DNA from: Bugulina stolonifera
Lineage: Eukaryota; Bryozoa; Gymnolaemata; Cheilostomatida; Bugulidae
DNA: 64,000 nucleotides
Direction: 5' to 3'
Assembly: GCA_935421135.1 (NCBI GenBank)
Contig: OW285190.1
Location: 6,644,501 to 6,708,500 of the forward strand
In this document: piece by piece, positions 11,966-25,029 of the stretch
Layout: each line of letters starts with the position of its first letter
Position numbering within the stretch: the first letter of the stretch is position 1
The notes under the pieces: generated by a model
What the model saw: the letters and a program-made list of their open reading frames with translations, nothing else
Told to the model about the DNA's origin: nothing
The model's database searches: none
Made by a program: the position numbers and the translations under genes

Positions 11966-12287
11966 ATCTTATTGTACAAAGTGGAAGTATGAGTATGTGC
12001 AGCTTAAAGTCAACTCAAAGAGCTGCTTGCTTGGGCAAGCTTTCTCTAATAAACCAGCTTGGGAAAGCTTAAGCTCAAAGAATAGTTGAGTAACTTACAT
12101 TAATACAGCTGCACTAAGATTTGGGACTACGTTAAGCTTTTTGAAACAACTGTTTATTCTGTAAGCTGCTGAGGAACTATTAGACTAAAGAGTGTGATTA
12201 ATGCAGTGGTCCTCCTTCCTTCATCTGTTGGGTTGATCATAGCAACTTGACATCATTGGCAATCATTTTAGCGAAGAACCCACCTGA

Positions 12288-12713
12288 GCCAAGTTTGCCT
12301 GCAACTATTGTCACTACAGTTTTACCAAAAGAGGAAATCTTGAAAACCACATAAGAACACAAACAGGTGAGAGACCATTTGAGTGTTCATATTGTGACTA
12401 TAGTTCTGCCCAAAAAGGAAATCCTAATGAACATATTAGAACGCATACTGGTGAGAGACCATTCCAGTGTTCAAATTGTGACTATGGTTTTTCCCAAAGG
12501 GGAGATTTAAAGAGACATAATAGAACACACACTGGTGTGAGACCATTTAAATGTTCATATTGTGACTTTAGCTTTGTCCAAATAGGGATTCTTAATAGAC
12601 ACGTTAAAGCACATACATGTACCATTGAGAGACAATTTATATGGACGAAATGTGATAAAAGTTTTACAAGAAAAGGCCATCTTACTTCACATATCACGAC
12701 TGTCACAAGATAG
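12288..12713 (+). pseudogene. C2H2 finger exon or relic (four fingers plus one degenerate)
   Basis: One frame is open from 12288 to TAG at 12711-12713. It reads four canonical C-x2-C-x12-H-x3-H fingers with TGERPF-type linkers, then a degenerate fifth finger whose first cysteine is replaced by Trp. There is no in-frame ATG and no upstream spacer exon. It is therefore either a last exon of an unassembled gene or a fragment of a fourth duplication unit. Linker one reads TQTGERPF and linker three TGVRPF, mild signs of decay. I lean to relic, but the lack of stops over 140 codons is notable. Confidence 0.6.
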
Positions 12714-12819
12714 TAGTACTTGTGAGAGTTCGGTGAAGTCACTGTAGTCAGAGATAATCAAGTGACACACAGCTTGGTCTATCTAGTGCAGAGAAGATGT
12801 AGTGTGTAGTGTAATATGT

Positions 12820-12965
12820 CCTGTTTATTGCTAAAAGTTAACTCCAAACTTATGGGCTCTCTCCCAGCCCCTGCTTATATAGTAAAGCTTAGAAGTTCTA
12901 GAACATTCCAGAGCCAACATGAATCATAATACCATATATGGTCAAAAGAGAATATTCTAGAACGG
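12820..12965 (-). promoter_or_regulatory. Heat-shock-element promoter-like block (TATA plus two HSEs)
   Basis: Read on the minus strand, a TATA box (CTATATAAG, 12874-12882) is preceded by two heat shock elements. One, at 12896-12913, has four alternating units (TTCnnGAAnnTTCnnGA). The other, at 12950-12962, has three units (GAAnnTTCnnGAA). An AATAAA lies about 50 bases downstream of the TATA box, at about 12821-12826. TATA and poly(A) signal so close together suggest an LTR rather than a host gene promoter. No heat-shock protein gene is visible downstream. Candidate LTR ends (TGTAG at 12743, TTACA at 13041) lack a target duplication. Confidence 0.55.
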
Positions 12966-13041
12966 TATTGCACCACTATTACATAATAACATCATCCAAT
13001 TAGATACTTGGTTATAAATAGACCGTACATGACTCATTACA

Positions 13042-15430
13042 ATTTAGTCATGTCTTCTTAAGTACATGTGCACTAAAACACTACATAATAATATAATATA
13101 TGTAAACAACATAGTACATGTACAACTGTGTATAAACTGCATACTAATGAAAAAGCAATACGCTGTAGCCTAATGTACATGTATATAGTTATAGTCAGTT
13201 CAGAAGATTGTGACAACGACACAGACTAGGGACGATTATTAAAAAACATTTGTTGAGATGCCCTGGTATGTACCTATTAGGACTATGTTGAAGTGCCAGG
13301 TGACAATCTTAGTACCCTCCTCTGAATTTGAAAAAAAAATGATTCAGTCGTATTATAGACCATGATTCCGAGCTCAAGCACATAATAGGTGTGGTGAAAG
13401 GTCATTCCCAGCAATATTATAGTATCCGAATGTTCTACTGCTTATAACAGTTCTTCTTGTAAACACATGTTGTATACAGTATTGTGTATATGAGCTAATA
13501 CTATATGGACAATAAAGACATGTACCCATCATGTACATGTACATAGACATGTACATGTACATGTACATGTACATGTACATGTCTATCTAGGTATACAAGT
13601 CATGTACTGTAAGTACCAGATATAAGAATAATAATATGTAGAACTTGCATGTTATTATAGCATGAGCTGGACATTTTCTGTCCACATGTTTGATTTTGAC
13701 ATAATAGAGGATAAATTACACTTTACCAAAATTATTATAACCAATCACAACCCTCTCCTTGAATTTGTCATGAAAACATTATTTTATGCTATAATATGGA
13801 TAATTACCCGCATATTTTATTTACAACTATATCTCCAATGTCTACATATTGTTGAGCAGCTGGTTCTTGAACTGAGCATAGCCTCCCTTTTCAACACGAG
13901 GCGTCACTTTATATGATTTTTACTACAGGCCTTCTTGCAATGTGACTCAGTCAACAAAAGATTTAGTATATTTTAGCAATTTTAACATTTTCTCAATCTA
14001 TTACCATAATCTTACATTTGCTTTTCTAGAGAACTGTGGAAATATTTACTTAAACATTGAACAAACTGGTCAAAACCTGTTCGAAGTAACCATAAACAAT
14101 TAGTGGTGCATGTCTTTGATGGATGAGAATTGGAGCTTTTTGCTACGTATTGTTCTATAGTTCTACATGTAAGTTGCTATTATACAGGATTGAACTGATT
14201 TATCATTACTTAGATATACTACACATACATGCCTGATGTCAATTTTTACACAGATAGCAATTTCTGTCTAAAGACCATTTTGAACCCTATTAGAGAGAAG
14301 CTTGTACAAAATGTGCATATTTACAAAAATACATAAAATGTACAAAGTACAGTATGTAAGTTAATGATGTGAATGTCATGTTATTACATGATGTCACACA
14401 CCAGTATGCACTGTACATTAAGCACTTGATTCTCTCATTCTCTCAGATGACTACTTCCTATTTCTAACTAAATTAAATTCAGAAACTGAGTGCACTTAGT
14501 ACGGGAAATAAAATTGCTAGACATAATAATTTAAATCTTCTTTTTCATGTATCTTTCTAGAGAGTATTCGTGAGCACACTGATACCTTCTTTATGTACCT
14601 CCATGTACATACTATGGCGCATTTTCACAGCAATTCATATTATTTTCATATAATAAAAACAATGTGGATTTTTGCTAATGAACAGTTTTATATCTTTTTA
14701 ATAAAGCCTTGTAAATGTGTTATCAAACTACAGCACTACATGTAATAGGAAGAGAAAGTTGAAACTTGCAAATTATTTTGAAGAACTGAATAATTACAAT
14801 AAAACCCCATGTACGTGTAGGTGTACACGTACCTGTATATGTGTTCTATTCTTAATTAAAGTTAGCCACTGAGACCCTCAGAAAAGGTGAAAACGTGGGA
14901 ACTCTATGACTAGAAATACATATATGTATATACACTCTTATCCTTTTTGTTGATATTTGTTATAATAGTAAGTCAGTCCTTTATTAATAGATCACTATAG
15001 TGTGTACATGTACGTAATGAGTCAAAAAGTCAAATATATCATTATTGTGACTGCTATGTATTTATCATTGAAGATTTTAATGACTGATCTGCAGTAAAAA
15101 GAAAATAATACATCAATCTATTTACTATAAAGTGTCAAGCAATAAATTCACACTGCATTGTGGACAGGAGATAAATCCATTGAATCTAAAGCAAAATTTC
15201 AATAAAATGTGCACGTTGTGCACAGATATGTATTTCAAGTAAAACATAACTCTGTTGCAATATTATTCTTATATAAAAAATGCAATCTTATCCAGGACAA
15301 TTTAAACAGTAGGTCATTGTTACAGGCTATGCTAGTCACTCACTCACGTCTTGCCATAATTAGTTCAATCTTAAATCTATGAGAAAGGTATATACAGCAG
15401 CACACACAACAGTAAATGACAACTCTACAT
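13042..15430. other. Intergenic, no gene recognised; contains a (catgta)n run
   Basis: A palindromic hexamer run of catgta/tacatg covers about 13529-13582. Open frames are short and low in complexity. I see no exon with flanking splice signals that I would call. Confidence 0.5.
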
Positions 15431-15769
15431 ACATGTATTAACACTTATACAAGAAACAACAGGACCAGCATGTAACTCTAGTTTTTGCACTGCTTATATA
15501 ATACACACCTACACACCTACACACATACTCACTGCTTGCGTAAAAGCCAGACGAGGTAAGCATTACCATGTTTTGACGGGATAACTTTTTCAGTATGCCT
15601 TTAGGGTTATTTTTGAAGAGAAGTGTGCATACAACAGAAGAGTTATTTACCTCTCCAAAATATGAGCTAAAAATGCATATCTCAAGGCGATTGCTCTCTG
15701 CGCATTGGAAGTCACATTGCACAAAGTTAAATACATGTAAGTATTCAGTTGCATTGTGTGGACCTGGGG

Positions 15770-17530
15770 TACTTCAGGAGTACTAGTGACCTCGGCCAAA
15801 CTAGAGGTCAGAGCAGATCTGAGCTCCGGAGCAGTGGGCGCCACAACTACAGTGCTAGGCTCTGTCACCGTTGAAGGTGCAGACCTGCCATCAGCGTACA
15901 GACCTCTTACCCTTGACCTCAGCTAGCCTCCTAGGTGCTTCAACGCATGATCTCTCATTCTCAATCTCCTCTTCTAAACCTTCCCCTTTCTTGTCCAAGG
16001 CTGCCATCTCACGCTCTTCTGACATAAGTTATTCACCCCCTGCAACAAATGATTCAACTGCGACACAATAGGTGAGGAAGCAAGGGTGGCAGTAGGGTCA
16101 GATACATGTAAACACATAGCATTGACAATAGCCAATAATTGTAGTTGTTTCAATTCTGACTTTCCTAACAAGTTCTTGCTAGCACATTTTAGCACATACA
16201 TGTACATAGATGTATCCACAGACCTAAAAGTGCTTGCTATCGTAATGTTTTTGAGTGCTATTGCATACGAGAGCCGAGGGCTACAAGTATGTGAAGGGCT
16301 TGGGAGGTGGTAGAGGCCGACCAAGTGTACCTTCTGCTCATTACATAAAAGAGTGAACAGTTATGAGTGCTCTTTATAGTGTAGATTGTAGATTATATCA
16401 GACATAGGCCGATGCCGAGAATCATTGGAGCTCAGGACCGACGTAGGTCTTGTAGAGTTTATACTCCGAGGGAGTGCAGAGAAAGAAGATCTAACCTTGA
16501 GAGCCTAAGTCCGACGCTAGGTTCATTGGAACCCGGGATCGGCCTAAGCCTAAGGGGTGGATAGAGATATGCTTAGCCTAGGATGAAGTGAACTCGAGCC
16601 GTACTGAATCCAAAAGATTCTCAACTGGAGTTACCCGCCTAAAGAGTAAGCCTCTGTAGGTTGAGTTAGGAGATGTTGCTTTATTCAAGCGCAATCAACA
16701 ACTGATTCACAATAGAAAATGCACTGCCTTATATACATAACAAACTTCCGGCAAAAAGGGACGACATGGTGTCGGTTATCCGACATGGGGTCCGGAACTT
16801 ACGCAACAATATGTCTGGTTCCGCCCGACTCGGCCATATGAAAAGGTCGGCCATTGCACAAAATGTGCTTACAATAAGCAGAAACGTGTCGTGTATAATT
16901 ATGAGCTAAATCCATAAGGTCGGCCACGTAGTTACAATATAAAGTGGCAAAAAGACTCTAATAATTCACAATCAAGTAAGGATAGACAATTACTAAATAA
17001 GTATAAATGTGGGAAAAACCAAGTTACATTAGAACGTAATTCCAAGGCTTGATTGCTAGTACAGACATGTATATACGACATGCAGTGGATAATGAGATAA
17101 TGAATGCATGGATAATGTGGATAAACAATGTATGGATAAGATATTGATTGTTAGCTAATAATATTGTCAGTGTGGCTGGCCTAGGTGCCATTACCACGGA
17201 GGCTATTTCACCACACTATTTTAGCATCGACGACATCTATGACATTGAGTCGGTTGCCATCGGCTACACTCAACAGTTGGTCGGGGTATTGGAACTCTAA
17301 ACCTAAAATAGTACTGTTAGTTGTGTACCTGCCCCTAGGACTTGGGGTGATTGGTGTGACCACCGCTGTGCTGGATAGGGTTTGTGTGCCTAAGACATTG
17401 ATGGAAAAAGCTTTCGTCATTGTCTGAAGCAGTGGCTGTTGGGCTTGCTGCAGTGGCTGGACTGGCTGCTTGGCTTGCGCGGGGGTTTTGCGGGTTCCAA
17501 TGGGTTAACCCCTTCAGTGAGGGTTCAGTT
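15770..17530 (-). mobile_element. Relics of an LTR retrotransposon
   Basis: This GC-richer stretch holds broken coding-like pieces on the minus strand: a charged coiled-coil-like peptide starting MSEEREMAALDKK at about 16025, and a 70-residue frame at 17208-17420. Between them, 16310-17100 resembles LTR sequence, with gtcggcc blocks, an atatacata TATA-like run and cttccggcaaaaaggg. A related LTR-like stretch with attacata-agagtgaacag lies at 46740-47300. No reverse transcriptase or protease motif was seen. Ends and target duplication are not preserved. Confidence 0.5.
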
Positions 17531-17695
17531 CTTCATAAACACACGTGACTATAATATTAACATTAATATCAATATAAATATATTATGTAGACATATTTTC
17601 ATTAGTTTCATACTTATTAGTTCAAGCTCACTTCCATTTGTTTAAAATTAACTCCTGGGCACAGGAGTTATCAACCGGGTATACATTATGTAGAT

Positions 17696-18374
17696 CAGGG
17701 GTTCCCAACCAGGGGGAAATCCCCCCCAGGGGGGAACTTTGGATGCACAGGGGGGGAAATTTTATACTCAGTGTATTTTCAACAGCTGAGCCCTATTATA
17801 ATGCTGTGTTGTTATTGGCTGGCAGCGAATACTTCCAGTTTGGAGTGGAAAAATCACCGGATGAATGCCAGATGAGCTTAAATTTAACTCAGCTGCAAAA
17901 TTCTCATTTGGAACAACGACATTTACCAAGTTTTGGCCAACAATGATAACTAGTTACCCAAGAATCGCAAAGATTGCCCTCCGAAATATTCTACCACTCA
18001 TAACTATAATATATCTTTGCGAATTGGCTTTTTCAATTGTACTTGGCATCAAATCTAAAGAACACAACCGGCTGCAGGTGGAAGAGGATTTATGCTGTGC
18101 TCTATTCCAAACTACGCCTCGCATTGAAGAATTTTGTCAAAACGAACAACAGCAGAGATCGCATTAAATATCGTACTGTAGACATGATTGTCATGCCCGA
18201 TATTGTTTCATAATATTTTGCATAATATTTTATCTACATTCTACAATAAAATCTCAAAGTAATCCTTTTATCATTGTCTTTTGGTCTTGGATAATATTCA
18301 AATGTGGTGGGAGGAATTCAATAATCTGATTCAGCCCAAAGGGGGAATAGAGTGAAAAGGGTTGGGAACCCCTG
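17696..18374 (+). mobile_element. Non-autonomous hAT element with 8-bp target duplication
   Basis: Terminal inverted repeats are CAGGGGTTCCCAACC at the left and its complement at 18360-18374. The flanks carry a perfect 8-bp duplication, ATGTAGAT (17688-17695 and 18375-18382), the hallmark of hAT insertions. It is 679 bp long, far shorter than an autonomous element. Confidence 0.92.
17865..18167 (+). pseudogene. C-terminal fragment of a hAT (ZBED-like) transposase
   Basis: The 100-residue frame reads like the hAT C-terminal dimerisation region: a FW..MITSYPRIAKIAL block, CELAFSIVLGIKSKEHNRL, VEEDLC and a final QQQRSH before the stop. In domesticated ZBED proteins this part carries the same order of motifs. 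The N-terminal BED finger and catalytic core are absent, so no active transposase can be made. It lies wholly inside the 679-bp element. Confidence 0.8.
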
Positions 18375-18527
18375 ATGTAGATTAACTAACAACCTGAAAG
18401 AAATTTCTCCATCTTATGTACGGTATTAAAAGATTAGCCTGTAGTTAAATATTGTCACAGTGCCTTTCTTGGTTTCACAGAAGATGCAAAAAACCAATTC
18501 CTAAGTTGAAAACAACATAAAACATAA

Positions 18528-18785
18528 TGCGTATTCGGATATTGCACCGTGCAAGCTTATAAATAGCAATCTGCGGCAATAAGAATATATTTTTTTCAAT
18601 AATATAGCGCTAGCTATAACGCAAGGCAAGGCGTGCCTAGCAATAATAATATAAAGTATATTCACTTAGCGAGGGGTTTTCCCTTCAGAGCAAGCACTAG
18701 TCACGCCTGAACGCTCAAGTTGTATTTGGATAGTTAGACCAGTGCTATATGAACCATTACAGTTTCCAAATACACCTACTATATA
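18528..18785 (+). repeat. MITE-like repeat, copy 2
   Basis: Same family as 11745-11965 and 51165-51372, and the most complete copy. Here the internal part is longer (agcgaggggttttccc and an added agcactagtcacgcctgaac segment, also present in the 51-kb copy). Confidence 0.65.
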
Positions 18786-18789
18786 CGGC

Positions 18790-19490
18790 CAGGAGATTGT
18801 TGCAGTCAACAAAAAAAAACAAAAGTAAACTCCTGCAAGATCTGACGTGTTTTAACATGTGCATGTGCAATAAGATTTATGAAAGTTACTGTTAGAGTTT
18901 TGTTTTTATTTGAATAAGTATTGCATAAGGAGACTAAGGGTGTCCATAGCTGAGTACTGATATTATTATGCCATGCCTGGACTGTGTACTAGGCCAGTAG
19001 GAAGCCATTAGCTTTAGACATTACGTCGTTGTCTGGATAAACAAAAAGCCTATGTATTATAATGTTAGGAGTTCCAGTACCTGAGTAGCTATATTAGATT
19101 TAACGTTGATGTGCTTTATTACATTTTTCCATGATGTTCATCTCTTGTTATATCTGTATGTGGATGTTCATGTAATTCTTTGACATTGATAAAGATTGAC
19201 CTTCAGTCATCCAAACATAGACCATGCTCATGAGACAAGCATTTAAGCATATCTCAGAATCTATGGGTCACACAAGCAGCATAGCCAAAGTACAATCTAC
19301 AGTACAATATACCATATGATCACTACTCTTTTATGTAATTGGAAGCATGTTTAGCCGGCCATCGATACTCATGTGCTACATTACAATATTATCCCTGTAT
19401 TCTCATGGCATGTTGAGTTGTACCTGTTATAATTAAAACAATAATATAAAGGAATTCTATTTATTATAAAAACCACCTGACAGCACACTC
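18790..19490. other. No gene recognised
   Basis: AT-rich spacer before duplication unit 2. Confidence 0.4.
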
Positions 19491-20071
19491 CATAGTGCAT
19501 GCAAAAACATGCACATAGAAGATTTTGAAATTTCAGAACTTACAGTACAATATAAATATATGTACATAGCTAAGAGAATAAGACAAAAGGCCGCTATGCT
19601 TGTGCACAGGCTTTATTTTAAAAAAAGCAGCTAGCCTGGCAAAGGATTGGAAACTTTACAGGGTAGCCCCCGTTAGCAGATATTCACCAACATACTCTGT
19701 ATGCTGCTGAGGGAGTCCTGTCTGGTGTGATCAGAGGACTAGCAAGCTGTTAAGTAATCACAGGTAATTCCATGGTGTACAGATGGAAGGTCTGTTGTTA
19801 TATGGTTCTGATGAACCATTTGAATCATACACGTAAATGTTTTTCAAATGTGAGGGTCATTATATTAATTCAACACCACTTCTACTTATCAAATTTTGTG
19901 AACTGTTTTCACTGCCCTCTAGAAATTGTTAGCGAGTATCTGTACAAAACTTTATATGTATACGTATCTATGACAAATAGATATAATGCATCCATACTAG
20001 TTCAACTGGCACTGGTGATGATGTAATAATTGTCAAAATGAGCATTGTAGAAAGGAACCCATCATACTTAT

Positions 20072-22175
20072 ATGAACATGAGCTTCAACTTTCGGCGTCT
20101 ATGGGACCAGATAGATTCTACCCCACCAGAATATGACAGTAGAAATTCTATAGATTCGTGTCATGATCAAGGTATATCCTTTGTTATTTAGTATTGTGTC
20201 ACTTCCTTGCTGGTTATAATTTGGTGGATATGAATTGCGTTATTTTACATGTAGTTTATATTATGTTGTTTTTTTCCTTTTAGATACCATGAATATATTA
20301 TATAGAATCATTATAGCTCTGCTAGTGAAAACAATATTGTGTAGGTGGAAGCACCAGCTCTGAGTTGCTGTTGAATAGCCCCACAATAGTCTGTATAGTA
20401 GGGTGAAGCACAATAGCTATAGTTCTATAGTTTAATACAGATTGTTCAGAGGTAGCCTAGAGATTTTCACCATTTCTTATTCAAAAGTACATTTTCAATT
20501 TTTATTTGAATGAGCTATAAAGCATTCTTTTTACAGAAAATTCCGCAGAAAATAACTGTCATTCGGAAAAATGTACCAGCAGATTCTGGCAGCTCTCATG
20601 AAAATTCCTTCAAGTCAGCCTGAATATGTCTTATTAGTATCTATCAACACAGTATCACCTTTAATCAATAGCATTACACATCTATCTTGTACATTCTATT
20701 AATTTCCATTTAAAGTGACAATTTTTTTAGTAGTCTATCAGATTCTTATACTGAGTTGTATGTATTTAACACTTACTGCTCATAATGCTTTACCATTCAT
20801 GTAGCTGTTAGGACCATGTTGATTATACATGTAGGCCCTACAATCATGTAGCAGTATTGGAAAAGTGTAGTTTTTCAAGTATAAATCTTAAAGATGTACA
20901 GACTACATGTATTTGCAGATAACATGTGCTTTTTATTATATATTATTAATGTTAGACACAAAGAGTGACATAGAACATACTGAGATGGAAACTGTTCAAT
21001 CACTTATTGAGTCAGCTAGTAACCACTCCATTAACCAGTTATCATGCAGAGGTCAGTCTTTTTATGTTTCTCAACTCAATTGTTTAATTCTTATTTTTGG
21101 CATAGCACCATACCTATCAGGACTTTTAGACCCACAATGCACATGTATGTCAAATTCACATCTGCTAGTCTATTGACATAATGAACAGAGTACATTATTT
21201 ACCACACTGTGAAATCATGGGTCTTGCATGTAGATGATAAATAGTTTACATGAAAAGCTTTATGGTAGGAATTCAAGAGTGTTTAGAGATAAAATAATCT
21301 TCTGTTGCTTTAAGCAGCTACTTGATTGGTTTCAGGTGTTGATTCATGTGATTTAGATTGTTGGATATTTAATAGATTGGAATTCAAGGGGACAACCAGG
21401 AGAAGATATTAATACACAGTCATATGAGGAGACCCTTACATTTGAGAACCCATGCAAGTGTCATCAGTGTGACTCAACCTTTACATTCTTCTCTGAACTT
21501 GATAAACACATCAAAACTCATGAAGGACTAGTACCATGCCCATCTAAATCTGAACATCTAGAAAGTGAGAATACTAATGTACGTAGCATACCAGAGCAAG
21601 ACAGTCCAAAACTACCGAATCTAACAGCATTAGCTCGGGCAGACACAAGTGATGAACCAGACAAGTGCTCATATAGTGAGCCTGATTTAATGACAAAAGG
21701 TAGTATGAAAGAACACAACAGAACTCATGAAAGTGAAGAAATATTATTCGAATGCCCAAACTGTGTCGATCAAAGTGTACAGCGACCTCGACTGAACATG
21801 CGAGGTAGTACACACTCCGTAGAAAGACCATTCTACTGTGCATTTTGTGGCTTTAATTATGCTCAAAAAGGTGATCTAATGAAACATATTATTAGAAAGC
21901 AGATAGGTGCGAGGCCATTCCAGTGTTCCTATTGTGATTCAAGCTTTACCAAAAGGTCAAATCTTGAGACACATATTAGAACACATACTGGTGAGAAACC
22001 ATTCCAGTGTCCATATTGTGACTCTAGCTTCGCCCAAAAAGGAAATCTTAATATACATATTAAAATACATACTAGTGAGCGACCGTTCCAGTGTTCCTAT
22101 TGTGACTACAGTTTTGCCCAGAAACGATCTTTCGTTCGACATGTCAGGAAGCATCATGATTTTCAGAGAATTTAG
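20072..22175 (+). CDS. C2H2 zinc-finger protein (copy 2, three exons)
   Basis: Exons are 20072-20171, 20956-21051 and 21376-22175, all joined in phase 1, giving 331 residues. The start is the first ATG after an in-frame TAG. Exon 1 (MNMSFNFRRLWDQID...) and exon 2 (..KSDIEHTEMETVQSLIES..) have no domain I recognise. Exon 3 begins with a finger (CHQCD..FFSELDKHIKTH). An about 85-residue Ser/Asp-rich spacer and two imperfect fingers follow, one lacking its histidine pair and one its last histidine. Three canonical fingers with TGEKPF- or TSERPF-type linkers complete it. It is probably a nuclear DNA-binding protein. Behind the stop, finger sequence continues out of frame to about 22280, so this copy has been shortened from a longer array. 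Confidence 0.75.
20284..20363 (+). other. Possible alternative last exon of zinc-finger copy 2
   Basis: After a good acceptor (ttttccttttag) the phase-1 frame from exon 1 reads DTMNILYRIIIALLVK and stops at 20361-20363. The same acceptor and frame exist in copy 3 (26079-26128) and in the pseudogene (from about 8709). It would make a short protein with a hydrophobic end and no fingers. Whether it is ever spliced is unknown. Confidence 0.3.
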
Positions 22176-22304
22176 TAAGACTCCAACTTTGCTCAAAATG
22201 GAAACATCAAGAACCACGTTACAACGTAATGTATTGCTGAGAGACCAAATAAATGCACATAACAGGACACAGGCTTGTTAAGATCATAAAACCCATAATA
22301 TGCA

Positions 22305-24810
22305 AGACGCTCTTCATGTGGACTTCCCCCTACTATGTTTAAATAACAAGGGGAACTCCTAACAGACATATTACAATTCAGCACACAGCTAAGATCACTC
22401 AGGTGTACAGATCGTGGTTCAATAATATTTTATATTGGCATCAGTTATCTCAAGATGTACATGACCAAGCACATCCCTGCTGGGAAAACTCATTTAACTG
22501 CACACATGTGACTTCCATTGTATCTTGACCTTAAGAGATGTAGAAGTTTATATTTAGGAGAAAATCCCTGATATACATGTACATGTATAATAAATGAGGC
22601 CATAATATCAGTGCGAGTGTACACTGCTTTCTCTAAATGTACATGCATGTGCCTTTAACATAAACTAAGATATAAAAAATGTGCATATCCTTTAGGATTT
22701 ACATGTACTTGTACATACATGATGTAGTTAATATCTACATTGTAATACTGTCCATTGACTGTCTACTAGTAATGCATTCTGGGTCCCTGATTTAAAAATT
22801 TATATATGCATGTGTATGTCTTTTTATCCACATAGTTCTACAAGTATATTACAAATTTGTCCTAGTCCTTCTGTGCATAACCTGGTTAAATCCATTGATG
22901 TTCACTGAGGCCTTAATTCAGGAGGCATAATGTACCACGTGCCATGCTGAAGAAAAGACATCTAGAGTTGTAGGTGCACATGCAAAATCTATTGATGTAC
23001 ACAGCGCAGCTAAACACACCAGTAAACTTCAATGAAACGGAGGAGAGCATATCAACCTAATTAATACCTCGGATACACCATTACTACTCTACTATTATAT
23101 TCTATTTAACTATAGTGTCATTTAATATTTTACTTGTGGTTTTAGTGTATTTAGTTTGAGTAATAAACTAGTGATAACTGTTAGATAATTGGAAGTGAAT
23201 TCTACATTAATAATCAATTTCAAGAACTTTTGGTAGTATAGCAGCTGAAACCATAACTATAAATGAAGTATTACAGTGTACATGTATATATTGTTACATA
23301 CAATATATACATATATATATAAACAGAAACAGATGGAAAGCAATTGAGACATGTCGTAATACACTGTTACAATTGGAACTGATTTTAATTGGGTTTCTTA
23401 AAGTGGGAGTAGCACCAAAGACTGGGTAGTCTTCCTGAGTTGTCCTCTCTTGTATGAGCAGAGAAATATAATTGGAAACCATTTATGCTAAATTTAGTTA
23501 TTTATTTCTCTTTCGGAGCTAATATTGTTTTACCACAAGTAGTTACGTGTATTTTGAAAAAAATACTGGAAAATAGGCTACCCACTACCTCTATTCACTC
23601 ATGGGAGTTTTTAGAAAATATGCAGAAGTTGTCTTCTCATTGTAGTATACCCTCAAATAAATGAGAAGTTTTCTTGCTAATTGCACTTCCTTGTAGTTTG
23701 AAATAAAAACAGCAAGTGAATATATGTGGCCAAGTATCATGTTATTAAAAGTGTAGAAGGAATTTATAAACTCTTGGCTAATAGAAAAGTTATTGAATAA
23801 AAGCCTTTCCATGTGCTTCATAACAATGTCAACTGGGTTACTCAGATGACATAGACTGCCTTTGTTTGAGATCCATTTGTGGTAGATGACATCATCTGCT
23901 GTTGCACTGGCAGACCTTTTTGAATAGCTCTAGGCAAGTACTATTCAACAAGCTATTCAGCCTTTTGATTGGTTTTGGTCAATTTTGGAAATACTCCCTC
24001 TTTAATAAATTACATGTATACAACAAATCTGTGACATCTGCTTCTCAATACAGGCACATTTTACTAACTATGACATTCTGTATACTGCAGTGAATACAAA
24101 TACCTATACATGCATTTACTCTTTAAACTTAACTCATATACATTGACATGGTCAACAGGTAATTATGCTTGAAAGCTAACACAAAATGATCTGCTTGCTT
24201 GAACAAAGCTTTCTTATAATGCAGCTTGTAGAAAATGAACACTTAAACACCCCATTGGGTAAAGTACAATTTAATGCCACTCTATTTTACATGTATTTTA
24301 CATGTAACGTAGATCAAGGTTGAATCCAGACTTGAATGCTCTATAAAATTGTCTCCCTTGTTGTGCATATTAAAAATACCCATGATTATCCAACGCTGCA
24401 TGTATATCGTATAACAACCTAAATACTTTAAAGATGTTCTGCAAACTATCTCTATCTACAATACTAATAATCTTTCTTAATAATATATACAGCTGATCTT
24501 AGCAGCTTTAAGAGGCTGTCTCAAGCTTACACATTAACATGATTTTGATTCAGCACCCACGCTCTAATTGCCTGATATGCACTGTTCTGAATGAGACAAT
24601 TTCAAATTCAGTGAGCAAGCACAAGTTTATAACAATAATGTATGTGTATGTAGATACATTTTTAATTTCAAAGCACATTATGCTATCAGAACTGCAGTAC
24701 TGAATATTAATATTGGTTTCAATCAACTTTATACATTTTAGTTCAAGCACACTTTAATTTTGTTAGGGGGTTTGGTCATTTATTATATATACATGTATAT
24801 GTACATATAT
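22305..24810. other. Intergenic, no gene recognised
   Basis: AT-rich with TACATGTA-type palindromes (for example 22572-22587). Open frames are short and without motifs. Confidence 0.45.
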
Positions 24811-24811
24811 A

Positions 24812-24980
24812 TGGTGCATTTTTAGCAAGGAATTTATTTTTGAGCAGTCAGAGACTTGTTTCAAATCCATGAACATACCAGTCCCTGAATGGGGTTTGAA
24901 CCCAAGCCTCTACGGCACCTAATCGCCTAGCACAGTGAACAGAACATGCTACCACTACACCAGCTAAGCAACCTAAAAAG
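24812..24980 (-). repeat. tRNA-derived SINE
   Basis: On the minus strand an RNA polymerase III A box (TAGCTGGTGTAGTGG, 24952-24966) and B box (GGGTTCAAACC, 24893-24903) lie about 50 bases apart, as in a tRNA gene. The rest does not fold as a tRNA. A tail (complement of gcaaggaatttattttt) follows and is shared with a second, eroded copy at 28672-28870. That fits a SINE rather than a functional tRNA. Confidence 0.65.
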
Positions 24981-25029
24981 AAAGCTTCACCAGTGAGCAG
25001 TAGACATGTCTGAGCAAAATTCACGTTTA

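Larger units (their letters stand above)
19495..22300 (+). repeat. Zinc-finger gene duplication unit, copy 2
   Basis: Homologous to 7895-10920 and 25255-28610 across introns and exons. It has lost the 3' part shared by the other two copies beyond the last finger. Confidence 0.85.

Noticed and set aside
24893..24966. Functional tRNA gene
   Set aside because: A and B boxes are present but the acceptor and anticodon arms do not pair; the tail is shared with another repeat copy.
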